Of a DNA stretch of 64,000 nt, positions 18,850 through 32,437 are shown piece by piece. The translations under genes and the position numbers were made by a program. The stretch is from positions 743,993-807,992 of the forward strand of contig NW_006281104.1 of assembly GCF_000203795.2 (NCBI RefSeq). The letters are read 5' to 3'. This stretch comes from Batrachochytrium dendrobatidis JAM81. Lineage: Eukaryota; Chytridiomycota; Chytridiomycetes; Rhizophydiales. Within the stretch, counting starts at the first letter, position 1. Each line of letters starts with the position of its first letter. Under the pieces are notes generated by a model. That model had not been told where the DNA came from. It ran no database searches and was given only the letters and a program-made list of their open reading frames with translations.

Positions 18850-21800
18850 TCAATGTGAGCGATTTAACCTCATTTCAGCCAGCAACACACCCAACAACAT
18901 ACTCAATTCAGTGCTATCTTGAGCATGATACGAGTCTTGCGCTATAGCAAGCTGATGCGATTGAACCAGCCATGATCCAGGTCTTGTTGGCTTGATCGAA
19001 TGCGATGACATATTCAAAAGTTCTGCATCGCCATCAAAATAGTCATTCGCAATCGAGTTGGTATTGCTTCTTCTTCTCAGCGGTCGATCATTTTGATAAG
19101 CATCGCCTACTGCGACATTGTCAATATTAGAGGGAACTGGATCGAGAATCGAAATGGACATGGATGATGGATCTTCAAACGTTGATATGCTTGTAACACG
19201 CTCTATTTTGAACGAGGGTGGTTGTTGTATGGAACGTGCATTGGCCTGCATCGACAGTGGCAGCAAGTCACCGTGTTCTTCTTCAGCAGCAGGGGATAGC
19301 AAAAATCCATGCTCGGCCATATAAGAGTGCAAGGATCCTGATCGACGTTGAGGTATGCATTTCAAATGAGGTGGAAGTGGTGGTCGATAAGGGCCGTTGG
19401 TTTGTATCGCTAAAGGTGTTTCGCTTTTATACGCCCGATCGCTGGATATGGTCGAACGTGTCAAATCGGGACAATCAAAAAATACATCTTCACTTACTAC
19501 TGGCTCAGTTTCTCCTTTTTTGGCATTCTGTTTGACTGGAAAAGTTTTCCCCATGGATCGTGCATCTGGAGGCAATACATTGCACCAGCCTTCATTGGAT
19601 GGATGAGGAAGTGAACCGATCGAACTACTGGGTGGATAATGTTTGCTCTGATTTTCACAAAAAATCTCAAACTGATCGCCATAGGAAGACTCGATTTCTT
19701 TTGGCGAAAACGAAATGGTGTCATTGCTGTCCTGTTTGTCTACAAGACCATTGGGCACTGTGTAAATCGTTTCCTGTCCTGGACTCCATCGCGCTGGCAG
19801 AATTTCTCGTTGTATATTGGACTGTTGATCAGTTTCAATTTGAGATTTATCAGCTGGCTTTATAGACAGTTCAGCCGTTTTTCGATTCCGATTGTTTCTG
19901 ACGCAGATGTAAATCATCCAGAATAACAGCGCACAAGCAATCAAAGCCGCTATAACGATCAACACTAATGCCCAGATAGGGATTAAACGAGCAGAGTCAT
20001 TGTTTTGATCTCTAGAGCTGGGCGGTATGCTTTTTATTGGCGTCTGAACTCTGACAGTGGAAACTACACTTGTAGATGGAATGGCAGAAATAAGCGGTGT
20101 AAGGATATTGCGTGTTGGATCGTAAAGTGCTGCCACAAATGGTTTGGTTGATGCTGGGGATCCATCTACACTTTCTGAAGTGATAATTCGTCCTGTAAGA
20201 AGCATGCCATCAACGTATACCCCGCTACTGGTATTCCAGCCCATGGGTGATATTTCCGTGACTAGACTTTGCTGATTCAGTTGATACGTAAAAATCTGAC
20301 CATTATTCACTCGAGTCAAATTTGTGATACCGCTACGATCAACTATAGCTATATATACTACACCGTTAAGTGACAGTCCTAGAGACGTGACGTTTCCATT
20401 TAGATCAATCGGCGACAGTGCAGTGCTGTATTGGACTTTTGGTAATGACTCGCCAGGTGACAACGTTAATATTGATACTGTTGTTGTAGGTGTTGCCGAT
20501 GCAAGAATTGTATTGTTTACAGTGAATTTCCCACCAAAGTAAACGACTCCCTAAACCATTCATTAACAACATTACAAGTGTAAAGATTATTAGTGTTGCA
20601 ACGTAAAATCTCTCCATCATATTATTCTTTAAAGCGCATAGATTGACAAAAATTGATGGTCACTCACGTTGGTTGATACATCAACAGCTTGATATGTTCC
20701 ACGCACTCCGCTCAGAATATTCGACCATGTTTGAATTGATGCATCCCAAATGCATGCACCAATACAGCCCAAACTAGGCAAATCTATATCCCCCAATACA
20801 ACAAACCGATTGGTATCTATTACTTTGATACGTCTTACATTCACAGTAGTCTGATTTGCAGTTTTGGAGTCAGCTATTCAAGTATCGCAAAAAAGCCAAC
20901 GGTTGGAAATACGTGTTAAACATTTATGTACATTCAATTACCAGTATCTTGAACTAACCAAATGTAATGGATTTGCTGATCTCAAGTGTTGTTGGGTTAA
21001 AAGCAACCAAGCCGGAAACAGGGGTTGATACATTCCGAATGGTAACGGATTTAAACGATCCACATAGTACTACCATATCGCTTTGATCAAAGTACACCAT
21101 ATCACGAACTAAATTTTATGCAGAAATGATTGAAAGTGTTGAATAAAACTAATAAGCTAAACATACATGTCGATTAAACTATCCATATATGAATACGTAC
21201 CTTCACCGGCGGTGATATTAACTCCAAGATAATAAAATTTACTGCCATCAGCCTGCATTGAAGATATGCTGGAAACCCCTGCAAGAGACGTTCCGGCCAT
21301 GTAGATTACTCCATGTTTTGTATCCGAGGCAACAGAGGTGAGCCTGGCTTTATCCGGAATAGAAACCAGTCCATTCACTCCATTTACACCAAGTTCAGCT
21401 ACACCCACGCCATATGAACTTTTGGCAATCCCAGCAAAATCGGTAATAATGCCAGCAGCAATCATATTGGTTTCCTGTTCGTTTCCAGAACGTGAAAACA
21501 TTGGCGGAACATCGAGTATGCCAGAAATGCTTTCCGGAGGCGAGATGAATGAATTGGTGTCGATGGACCATACTAGCATTCCTGGCACTGCAACCCCAAC
21601 AGTATCGGTTTGCGACGTGTACTGGAGTGTATAGGGACCAAGAATACGAACTGTGCGAGTTTGAGAATCAACAGAAATTGATGTTGGTGCAGCATTGATA
21701 CCTCCACTCATTGGTAACCATGTATCCTTGTCAGAATTATAGATTGCTACACGAGAAAGCATCACCAATCCATTTTGAGTCCCGGTAAAATCTCCTCCAA

Positions 21801-24457
21801 CAAACAAAAGCGCTGTCATTTTGCAAAAAGTTGTCAGGTTAAACATAATAGTTGAATACGCAAATTACAAGTTTAAAACAAAAGTTTTGACTGTTTGCAC
21901 TTACATTGATAGCTAGCTAATGCAGAAACTCCTGCATTGAGACCACCGCCAGAAAGAGCCGACCATCCTCTGACACCAGATGCATTGACTCCAGGTGTAT
22001 ATTTAACAATATTGGCCATGTTGGGAGCAATGTATAACTGACCAGCAACATACACTACATCTTTCGAATCTACCGCTAGTGATTTAACGACTGCGTTATC
22101 TGGAATCGCATCGGCTTTTAAATGATTGTATATAATACACGGGAAGTGTGTTGAATACGCACATACATGAAAATAATACAAACCATATATTCTACAATTC
22201 CAATGTACCTGCAAATGGAGTAAAAACACTTTTTGGGTCGTTCGTAGCAAAAGAAGCAAGATTCTTTAACCCAGTCACGCTTGGAGTCTTTACAACAGTA
22301 AACCCCTCAATAGCCACACTCGTTCCTGTAGATGTTGCACAGGAGATGTTAAAAAAAGATCCAGGTGACAAGAGAAACGTACCCAATACTGTTTGCGTTT
22401 CTGCCGGCGTTTGTAGACTCAAGACTACGGTTTGAGGTGTGCCAGCATTATTGGGAGAAACCACTGCAACAGTGACATTTCCACGCGATGTGCACAAATC
22501 GGATGATAGCGATTGGGGAATAGAGGCCATTGGAACTGACGAAACCAAAGTGGTGTTGAGAGCACACGCAGGAATAAACGCGGTAATGGTGTACATTCCT
22601 TGATCAATGATGTTGGGCTTGAATGTTGCATATGACGATGCAGCTTGGGATGCACCTGTAATAGTGATTTGAGCCATGGGTTGTGCTGCATGAAGAATAG
22701 TCCATGGGCCAACCAAATTTGCTGACAATTCTATTGGTTTATTTGAAGTAAATGAACAGCTTGGAGCATTAAACATTGGGTTGGCCCACACAACAATATC
22801 TACACACCGATTTCTCAATATTAGTAAAAAAAATCAACATATTCATAGCCATTCGAAATATAGTCATACAAGCAGTCACCTCGTTGATAGAATTGGATAG
22901 TTGCAAGTCCGCTGGTAGATAATCCATAAGAACTTATAACAATGATTTGAACGTCATTGGATGCAGCAGTTTTTTCCGGATCAATAATGTAAAATACATG
23001 CATGTTTTCATCTCGAGGCAACGTGCAAACAGTGCATATGGCACCAAGAACACCGCTTGTATCTGCCATGGCCAACTTGTAAGGCGCTCCTGGCGATACT
23101 GCAGGAGAAATCACGCTAAATGTCTTGACACCATCGGTTGTGCCTACAAGGTTTTGGATGGCTATTGCAGTGATGATGACAGATGTGCCTAATTGAAATT
23201 CAATGATACCAGTAGTGGATGGCATCACCCAGCCATTCTTTTTGCTTGGGCACGAAAGCAGTCCGGCATCAACAGCCCCAGGAGCAATCACCTAAAACCA
23301 ATCCAAAACAAAAAACAATTAGCAAGCATATTTAATAAGCAACTGTATTTCAGCTTGATCGATTCAATACTTGCATTTCCAGAAGTAATGGAAACGATTT
23401 GGTTCGTGGGTGAAGTGCTTTTACTTCCATCAGCAGTACTTGAGAATTTACCAGCCAAGTATACAACCCCTTTAGAATCAACCTTGATGTCATTTACAGG
23501 GCCATCAAGCCCTTTGCCAGTCGGAGTCGTCCAAGCTGAATCCTGGCGCGACCAGATTGCAATATATCCAGAAAGCAAATCAGTGGTGGTTGAATTAGAT
23601 ATTGTTGTGGATGCATTTGTTGCAGTGCTTGATACAGCCCACACGGAGTGATTTCCGATACATGCTAAAGCAGAGACAGGCGTTGATAAACCTTTATTTA
23701 GGTCAATGATCTGGGCCGAGCTAGTCAGATTCAAGGCAAATACATTGGACACGGTTGGGTGATTTGATAAAGTTGTCATCTTTCCTCCCATAAATAATAG
23801 CGTGTCCGAACGACATACGGATGCAATACGGTCGTCTGAAGAGTAAGATGCTATAGCACCTGCCTTTAATCCTGATGGCGTAAGTTGAGAGGGTGGTGCA
23901 AGCATTGACGATGGAATGGTGGATAAAACAAGCTGCTTGTTCGACAGAGTAAAGTCGATCGGGGATAGCCCAGTAAGAGTTGTCGTCAGTCGGGTGAAAT
24001 TACCGAGAAGCGTCATTTTCGTACCAATGTTTCCCCACACAATATCCGACAGTTGAGGGGATATAGTGTTGGATTTGTACAATGAAGTAGTATTTGCTTG
24101 AACCATATTGAATGAAGCAAATCCCCAAATAATAGTCATGAGTAATAGGTACAGCGATTGAAAAAGTGATAATGTATCAGCTTTGTGATACAAAGGTGCA
24201 CCAATATAATGATTGCGAGTGGAGTTTTCATGTTTTTGACTCGATGGTTCTGGACTCAGATTACGCTGTCTGAAGCTCTTGAATCTCAACAAGGGTTGAT
24301 GATTTGTTTTAAATATGTCAGTAAATACATGATAGTCAAGATTCAATTGGGGGTTTTGGTAATGCTTATATATAAACCGGCTCAATGTCCAAAAATTAAC
24401 GAATGCCTTGTAGATATTAGCTCGGTTTTCCATGTTGGTCAGTTTTGAGAATGCCAT
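18850..24457 (-). CDS. Rax2-like bud-site/polarity membrane protein
   Basis: A large minus-strand gene of roughly eight exons. Clear junctions are 23375 to 23291 (a GC-AG intron, SGN|VIAPGAV), a ~53-base intron near 22820-22870, and a last exon 20550-18850. The product is an extracellular protein with repeated beta-propeller/kelch-like phrases (SALSGGGLNAGVSALASY, LSGVRGTYQAVDV, NDIKVDSKGVVYLAG), many N-glycosylation sites, one transmembrane segment (IPIWALVLIVIAALIACALL) and a ~330-residue cytoplasmic tail. This is the Rax2 plan: a type I plasma-membrane landmark for polarised growth. The N-terminus is uncertain. A strong hydrophobic stretch (LFQSLYLLLMTIIWGFASF) could be the signal peptide. 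The called ATG at 24457 is far upstream of it, and ATG at 24139 lies inside it. Confidence 0.85.
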
Positions 24458-24849
24458 CGTATCAAAATGCAGTAAAGTAAATTCAACTTTGGTAGGGTTC
24501 AATCAGACCAGCAAAGACATTTATTGGGCATAGTATATATGACAAATATGGAGTATGACCGGCTGTAGTAATTTTCAAAGTCCGACTCAGTATAATGGAT
24601 GAAAACTCCGCCTTGTTGCCAGGACACACCAGCGTAAGCCGCAAATTGGGATTTTGCAGCAGGATGATTTACTGAATAAATCTGAGATATTCAAGAATTC
24701 TGAAGAATTAGGTAGTCAAGGTTTAACGGATGCTTACAAGCGGACTGACATCATATAGCTTTGTAGTGAAATAAGGCACTATGGATGTATTGGTTTGCAA
24801 TCCAGAAGCTTTTGATAGTAAATTCAAGCATGTGTACTACTCCGATGCC

Positions 24850-25307
24850 AATCTCCATCAAGTTTGTTTACCGAACAACATTGTGTTTGAACTCCCTGAT
24901 AGAGCTTACTGATCTTTCTTCATATTCATCCTTGTATAAACCAAATGAATGTCCAAAGCAGCAAATAAGTTACATGTCCTTTACACCACAAGTAAGCATT
25001 GGATGATCGACATGGAAACAACGGTTGCATTCCTGAAATATGCAATGTGTGTTCTCGGACTAGGACGCGAACGTATGAGATTTTAGGATACAATATGGTT
25101 GTAGTGACATCAGTTGAACCTAATATCTGGGTTCACACTTGGTGATTATACAATGCACGGTTATATCAAATGACATAAAGGACAGGGTTAAAACAAGAAT
25201 TGAGACTGTTTAGTTCTAATAGGAAAGCATAACGAATATTCAACCACTATCGACTCTAAAGCAATCGCTTCAAGATAAAGTTCCATTTTACGTGAATACA
25301 GTTGTAA
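24850..25307. mobile_element. MITE-like element, copy F (reverse orientation)
   Basis: The right end TTTTACGTGAATACAGTTGTAA finishes at 25307, only 26 bases before the YIP1 start codon. Interior phrases (CCTTGTATAAACCAAATGAATG, GACATGGAAACAACGGTTGC) match copy D reversed. The left end is too diverged to fix. Confidence 0.7.
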
Positions 25308-25333
25308 ATCATCTTGACTACTGGCTACTTCCA

Positions 25334-26500
25334 ATGGCTACACACAACGTTTTATTTCCAGGCAGCACCACAGGAACTGGTAACAACCAATACTATGCTG
25401 GAAACACCCAGGAAGAGCTTTCTTTCCAGCAATTCAATTATGGAGATGGTGGCTTCCAAGGCTACAGCAACAATGGAGCTCAGGGCACTGGTGGTCAAGG
25501 AGGATTCTACAGCGAATCGATGTATTCGGCCTCTCAAGCCAGTATTAGAGCCGACATGTCGGGTGGAGTCACTTGGCAGACAATCCGGTCTGCCTTTTCT
25601 ACTGGAGGGTTTCCGGATGAACCGCCTCTTCTACAAGGTAGGTCTTGCTATGCATTGAGATTGCCATATCAAGACTGAAACCTTTTGCTTGAATGGTCCA
25701 ACAAGAATGAGCATTCAATTCATGATTGGCCACATAACTATTCATGAATCCCACTAATATTTATACAACAGAACTTGATATTAATTTTAATCACATCAAG
25801 TCCAAGGTAAATATGTCGATACTAGTAGATCTAATGGTTGATCAATTGATGCTGATTTCTATTATTCCTGGTTAAATACGATTATATACAACCAGGGATT
25901 GACCGTGATGAACCCATTCAAACAAATAGACAGAAATATCATGGACGATACTGATCTGGCAGGTCCAATTCTATTTTGTTTTCTGTTTGGAGGGTTTCTT
26001 TTCCTAGTAAGTCTGTTTTAACTGATAAACTTGCACGTAAATTGCATTAATTCAACACTGGTCTAACTATGCTTTGATAGTCTGGCAAAGCTCATTTTGG
26101 ATACATTTATGGAGTAGCAACTTTGGGTTGGTTGTCCATGTACTCGATTCTGAATCTAATGAGTGATACAGGGATCGATGGGTATCGCACTGCAAGTGTT
26201 CTTGGATACGCACTCTTGCCAATGGTGCTTCTTAGCTCTTTAACAATAGTGTTTAAGATGCAGTTGAGTAAAAAGTGATGGACTGCGATCTGTTTCAAAA
26301 GATCTAACAATTGGTTTTGTTGTAACATGATTGCTAGGGATATTACTGGAGTGATATTGAGTGCAGTGACGGTAGTTTGGTGCACAAACTCTTCATCAGG
26401 CATGTTTGTGACAGTATTATCAATGAAGGAACAGCGACTGTTGGTAGCGTACCCAGTGGCATTGCTGTATAGTGCATTTGCACTGCTTGCCGTGTTTTAA
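25334..26500 (+). CDS. YIP1: Yip1-family Golgi/ER membrane protein (YIPF5 type)
   Basis: Exons 25334-25637, 25772-25806, 25896-26006, then 26081 to about 26257, and a last exon from about 26339 to 26500. The N-terminus is Gly/Asn/Gln-rich. The family hallmark follows: ELDINFNHIKSK then LTVMNPFKQID and IMDDTDLAGPILFCFLFG, and multiple transmembrane helices (FGYIYGVATLGWLSMYSIL, ASVLGYALLPMVLLSSL, ending LLYSAFALLAVF). Yip1 binds Rab GTPases with Yif1 and works in ER-Golgi vesicle budding. The last intron's donor is unclear: no good GT fits the frame, and a GC donor (AT|GCAGTT) or GTTTAA are the candidates. Upstream in-frame codons back to 25292 come from the MITE end, so ATG 25334 is preferred. 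Confidence 0.88.
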
Positions 26501-26703
26501 TAAAAGTAAATTCAATTCTAGATTAAATAGTAAGTGTTGGATTCAAGTCTTGAATTTGTCGGTTAGATTGAAGCACAAACACGAGTCAAAGCAGCTGCTA
26601 GTAAATCTGACAGGTTTCTTGAACCTTGAGTGCAAACCAACAACTGTGCTTATCAGCTATTTCTTGTTCATCTCATTCCTGTCATCAAACCCAGTGTACC
26701 TGA

Positions 26704-29700
26704 ATGCATTCACGGCTGATGTTCCTACACGTACTGGTGGGCTTATTAGTCATTGCAATCAAGGTTTCATTGACATATGCAGTGGTTGATACTGCTCCTC
26801 ATGCTCCACCTAATGACCATCAGTCATTTCATTATGTTGCCGTACAACTGGACACAACAGAATGGCCCGATGATGCAGACCAGCGAGAGTTGTTGGCAAA
26901 AGCAATTGCTCATGACATGCAGTTGCTATACACGCATCAGGTTGGGCAACTGCGCGACCACTTCATATATGCCATGCCAAAGAGTCGTCAAGTAGACCAA
27001 GAGGTGGTCATGGCGGATGATTCTGTAGTGGAAAAGAATACACACATTCACCACAACCATATTTCTCAGAAATGCAAAGACCACTCTTCTGTTCTATGGC
27101 ATGAGCTGCAAGAGCCACAGCAAAGGCTGTTCAAGAGAGGATATTTGCAGCCAAGTAGTCCGTTACCACTGTTCCTTACTTCGCCTGTTTTCCCTCAACT
27201 ACCATCTACTGATGTCACTAAATATCAAACCACCAAGATGCGTAGAGCTGTCAAAGATCCGTCTGTGCGTATTGGTGACGTTCGAAAACTGGTTGGTATA
27301 GAAGATCCTCGATTTCAAGACCAATGGCATTTGGTGAGCTGTTTTTTATTATCATGATTTGCAGTTATGGTCACTTACACATGATTGATCTTGCATTGTA
27401 TTGATAATTTTATTTTTAAAGTTTAATCCAGATGAACCAGGTCATGACATGAATATTACTGGGGTCTGGATAGAAGGTGTGTCTGGCGTTGCTTTCACTA
27501 CATGACTGCAAGTCAAATTTAACATTGCTTAACATCAACTCTATTGTAGGAATATCTGGAAAGGGAATCACTATTGGATTCATTGATGACGGTTTAGACT
27601 ATGAAAATCCCGATTTAAAAGACAATTATGCAAGTGCCAAGATCTTGAATCTCTTGCAGTCTAGCATAATTTTAAATCTGATTCATTCAAAACTATTTAT
27701 AGGCACCAGAGGGATCGTATGATTTCAATTTTCATAAGTTGGATCCTATGCCTACTTTGATGGATGATAACCATGGCACTCGCTGTGCTGGTGAAGTTGC
27801 TGCTGTAAAAAACAACGTCTGTGGCATAGGTGTTGCATGGAGTTCCAAAGTCTCGGGTAAATGTGTACATCTATCCGGCATGCTTTAATTCATTGATATA
27901 CAACTATCACTTGAATTCCAATCTGTTCTTTACTAGTAGTATTATTCACTTGACTCAATTTTATATTCTTATTTTTAGGATTACGTGTTCTTTCTGGTAG
28001 ACTGACAAACACGGATGAGGCAGCAGCAATCAACTATGCTTTTAATACCACTCAGATTTACTCGTGCAGTTGGGGTCCAAGAGATGATGGTAAAACCATG
28101 GAGGCTCCACCCCAGATTGTCACTCGTGCAGTCAAAAATGGTATAGACAATGGACGCAATGGGCTGGGTTCCCTGTTTGTATTTGCTGCTGGAAATGGCG
28201 GTGCTCGTGGCGACAACTGGTAATGCAGATGCATGGTTGTCCTTTGTAAAACATATCAGACTTGCTGAAATTTCTGCTATTGGTCAATACTTGTGATTCA
28301 TGATCGTCTATTTTGTATAGCAATTTTGATGGATACACAAACAGTATTTACACAATCACGGTTGCTGCAATTGATAGATACGAAGGGCATCCATCATTTT
28401 CAGAGCAGTGTCCTGCAAATATGATTTCCATGTGGAGTGGACAGGGTGGGTTTTCTGGCATTATCACGACAGATTGGAAGACTGGGTGTACTGATCGTCA
28501 CGGAGGAACGTCTGCAGCAGCTCCATTGGCTGCTGGTATCTATTCTCTAGTTCTTTCCATCAGGTGCGTTGCATAACGATGAGTTGTTGACTTTCAAACC
28601 ATCTAACTATTCAAACTTACAGTATGCATTTGATATTACCATACATCTATTGATCAGACCGGACTTGACTTGGAGGGATGTACAACGACTTACTTTGGAA
28701 ACAGCTATACCAGTTAATCTTCAGGATAGTGACTGGCTTAATACGGCAGCTGGAAGGCTTTATAACCACAAATATGGTTACGGCACGATTGATGCATATA
28801 CCATTGTTGAAGCAGCAAAGCACTTTGTTAATCTAAATCCACAGGTGAACCTCTCAACACCATATCAACAAGTAAATATGGTGATTCCGCCTTACAATCC
28901 AATGGGTGCGAGGAATACTATCAACATCACTGCTTTAATGGTACAGGAAGCTCGCCTTTTGCGTCTTGAACACATTACAGTTACAGTTGATATCAAGCAC
29001 TCGCGTAGAGGCGACATTACCATTCACCTTGAATCTCCGATGAATATACGATCTCGGCTGATTGAGGGTCGCGCTTTTGATGATAATGCCGATGGTTTCA
29101 AAAACTGGACAATGATGACCGTTATGCATTGGGACGAAGCCATTGTTGGACAATGGCGATTAGTAGTGATTGATGATAAGAATGTTTTGTCGGGAGGATA
29201 TTGGAATGGATGGCAGATATCGTTTTGGGGAGAAGGGATTGATAGACAAGGTAGCGAAGCAGCTATTCCACCTACAAGTCCACCACCGGGTATTCCACCT
29301 ATAAGTCCACCACCGGGTAATCCACCGGGTAAGATAGTGTATATTTTAAATCTATTTGTATGTCCGCCACATTCCTTGTTCATTACACGCCAAAACATAA
29401 TATGCTAATGCAACTCTACCATGACAGGACAACCGTTCCCAACCACTCACGAAGTCGGCCAGGACAGCAGCACTGAGACAAGCCCAATTATACCACAAAA
29501 TGGTCAAGATCCAACCATGGACATTATATGGTATCTATTTCTCCTTACACTTGCGGTGGTTGGAGCATGTAGTGTCTATATTCTCTGGCGCAAGGGAATT
29601 ATTCGCATGCCTGGCTATGCAGCTGTAAAAACCACAGAGGCGATTGATGATATTCCGCTGGATGAAGTTGTTTGGAACACTTATGAAGAAGGTGGGCTGG

Positions 29701-29756
29701 GCGAGACGGGCAGATTGGCAGCGAGATCTACGCGAAGCAAAAACAGTGCCAAGTAA
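26704..29756 (+). CDS. KEX2: Kex2/furin-type proprotein convertase
   Basis: Exons 26704-27333, 27422-27476, 27550-27629, 27703-27856, 27979-28219, 28321-28563, 28658-29328 and 29428-29756 join in frame. A signal peptide ([20 protein letters not shown]) is followed by a prodomain with dibasic sites (LFKRGY, MRRAVKD). The subtilase domain has catalytic Asp in [14 protein letters not shown], His in [14 protein letters not shown], oxyanion Asn in FAAGNGG and Ser in [11 protein letters not shown]-domain, a Pro-rich linker ([17 protein letters not shown]), one transmembrane helix ([20 protein letters not shown]) and a short tail complete it. It cleaves precursors after dibasic residues in the late Golgi. 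Intron 3 (27630-27702) begins GCAAGT, a GC-AG intron. All catalytic residues are present. Confidence 0.95.
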
Positions 29757-29874
29757 TTGCTGCATCGATTGGAGGTTCAAGAAATAGTCGAGTAGCTGGA
29801 ATTGATTCTGATTAGCACACTTTAGCTTATACATAATATATAACTATACTAGTAATAGATTCATGGTTTTCATA

Positions 29875-30227
29875 TTGTAGTTGTATTCACGTAAAATGGA
29901 ATACTAGAATCGAAATACACGATAAACGACCAATCTTACCGAGTAATATTGTTTTATGAATTCATTTGGTTTACTAATCTCTGCTTATTCTTGTACAAAA
30001 ATACAAAACGAATGTTTAGATTCCACATCTCTTCAACCTGCAACTTTCCTCAAACATTGATTGATTGCATGGAAACAATTGAATTTCAGATATTTGAACT
30101 AGAAAATAAGAGTTTTTAGAATACAAAACTTGTACAAGAAACAATCAGTTTTCAATAACAAGTATTTAGTCATGATTGCAAGACAATCACTACAAAAGTG
30201 TTTCATTTTATGTGAAAACGAATGTAA
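29875..30227. mobile_element. MITE-like element, copy G (~353 bp)
   Basis: Left end TTGTAGTTGTATTCACGTAA, right end TTTTATGTGAAAACGAATGTAA. The interior is diverged (CTTGTACAAAAATACAAAACGAATG). It fills most of the interval between the Kex2 stop and the RPN7 start, ending 82 bases before the RPN7 ATG. Confidence 0.75.
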
Positions 30228-30309
30228 AAGTTGGCATGCTTGGTGAGCTCATGCACGTGAGGGTCGGTTATTGCACTGTCCGAGTTCTTGCAGTTAGCCC
30301 ATCTTGACC

Positions 30310-32109
30310 ATGGCAGATAGCATTCCCAAGGTAGGGTCGATGCTCTTTACTGCTGTTTCTGGCATGGATGTACAGGCTTGAAAGCCTTGATGTTACACTC
30401 TATTCATTGGACTGCACAGATGTTTTATAATCCAACCCTGGCTTCAAGCTAGTCCCGTTTTGAGTTGGTCGAGTTTGGAATAAACGATACCAACTCCCGA
30501 CTTGAACTTTCTCAGTTTTCTTGTAGTCATCATAGCTATTATCTGTCTTTTGGTCCAGCTAATTCGGTCTGTCTGTTTTTAAAAACAATAGATTCCAGAC
30601 CTTGGTCTCACCCAGCTGTATTTCTTGGCTCTTCATGGTCCTGCTGCATCTCGTGCTGATGCTACTGCTAAACTACTAGAAGGCATCAAGGCCAACGGTC
30701 AGTATCACCTTGTTTTTGCGTAAATCAGCATTGGATAGTTTGAGATCTTGCCACCAATAATTCGATTATATGGACTCATATCTTGCCAACTCTTTCAATC
30801 TACTAGATATGGCACCGTTCTACAAGCATGTTGTTGAGGACCTCAAGCTAAAAAAGGATACCACTTTATTGACTTTGCTCAAATCTAACAACACCGAAGA
30901 ACTCAAGAAACTCGATGATAAGATCAAGGATGCTGAGGAAAATCTTGGCGAAACTGAACTTAGTGATTCGCTTTCTGCCAAGGCCCATTACTTATCCAAG
31001 ATTGGTGACAAGGTGTGTTGAGTTTATACGTGGCTCGTTTTGTCACTCGAATGTGTATTTACATGTTGATGATTACAATTCAGGAAGCTGCTTTGGAAGC
31101 ATTCAGGATTGCTATTGAAAAAACTGGTCCTCTTGGGCATCGTATCGATCTCAGTTTTGCTGTTGTCCGAGTTGGATTCTTTTTTAGAGATAGTGAATTG
31201 ATCAGTAAAAGTATTGAAAAGGTTAAAAGGTGTGTTTGTTTGATGATCCGACTGTATTGTATACTTTTATCCATATTATGATTGAAATGTTAAACATTGA
31301 CTTTACCAATTCTATTACCAGTCTTATTGAAGAAGGTGGAGATTGGGACAGACGAAACCGCCTCAAGGTATACCAGGGCATTTATCTTATTTCCGTTCGT
31401 GACTTCAAGGGTGCAGTCAATATGCTTCTCGATTCACTTGCCACGTTTACCTCGACAGAACTCATGGAGTATAAAGAGTTTGTGCGCTACACTATTCTTA
31501 CTGCAGCACTGACCCTTCAACGTCCTGAATTTAAATCCAAGGTGGTTAATGCACCAGAGATTCTCGAGGTGATCCACGAGATTCCTTATTCTTCCGACTA
31601 CATGTCATCCTATTACGGATGCAAATATGCTTTATTTTTCAAGACATTGGCATTGGTCGAAGATACCATCAAGTATGATCACTACTTGAATGCTCATTAC
31701 AAGTTTTATGTTCGCGAGATGCGGATTCGTGTATATGGCCAATTGCTAGAATCGTATCGCAGTTTGACTATTGAATCAATGGCTAACCTGTTTGGTGTGA
31801 GCGAGGAGTGGGTCGATAGGTAAATTTGCTAAAATACATTCACGGACTGATGTTATACCAATTTCTTGCTAAACTGGGATCTGTTTACTAATTTTTATGC
31901 TAAACTGCATACTCGTTTTTCCCTGCCATATTAGCGATCTCTCCAAATTTATCTCTGCGGGTCGTTTGCATGCTGTGATTGACAAAGTTGGCGGCATCAT
32001 TGAAACCAATCGTCCTGATGCCAAGAATGCTCAATATCAAAATTCGATCAAGCAAGGCGATCTCTTGCTTACACGCATTCAGAAACTCTCTCGTGTGATT
32101 AGCGTTTAA
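30310..32109 (+). CDS. RPN7: 26S proteasome regulatory subunit Rpn7 (PSMD6)
   Basis: Exons 30310-30330, 30592-30697, 30807-31012, 31084-31229, 31322-31819 and 31935-32109 join in frame to 383 residues, close to the family length. The start [20 protein letters not shown], the helical-repeat middle ([20 protein letters not shown]) and the PCI domain ([58 protein letters not shown]) are typical of Rpn7. The protein is a scaffold subunit of the proteasome lid. Nothing odd is seen apart from a MITE end 82 bases upstream of the ATG. Confidence 0.95.
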
Positions 32110-32437
32110 ATTTCTTTGTTGATGGAATGCCTTTCGTTCTACTGTCGGTGATTTGTGTAGATGGAAGAGATTCCAATAAACTAAAATAAAAGACTCCATA
32201 TTCCAATTTTTTGAATGGTAGATGCTGCCTTTTGTAAAGAATTTACATTGCTTATTAGTGTCAACCCAGTAATGAGTAATACGTTTCATTCAATAAAAGA
32301 TTTAGGCCGGTCCTTGTTGAATGAAGCGCTTTTTTGTTCTAGGAGCTTTTGGTATAGAATGATGGCAACCTAAATTAATGCAGATAGCTTATAAGCAAAA
32401 GGTTTTGATTGTGTGGTGATAAACTTGGCATGCTTTG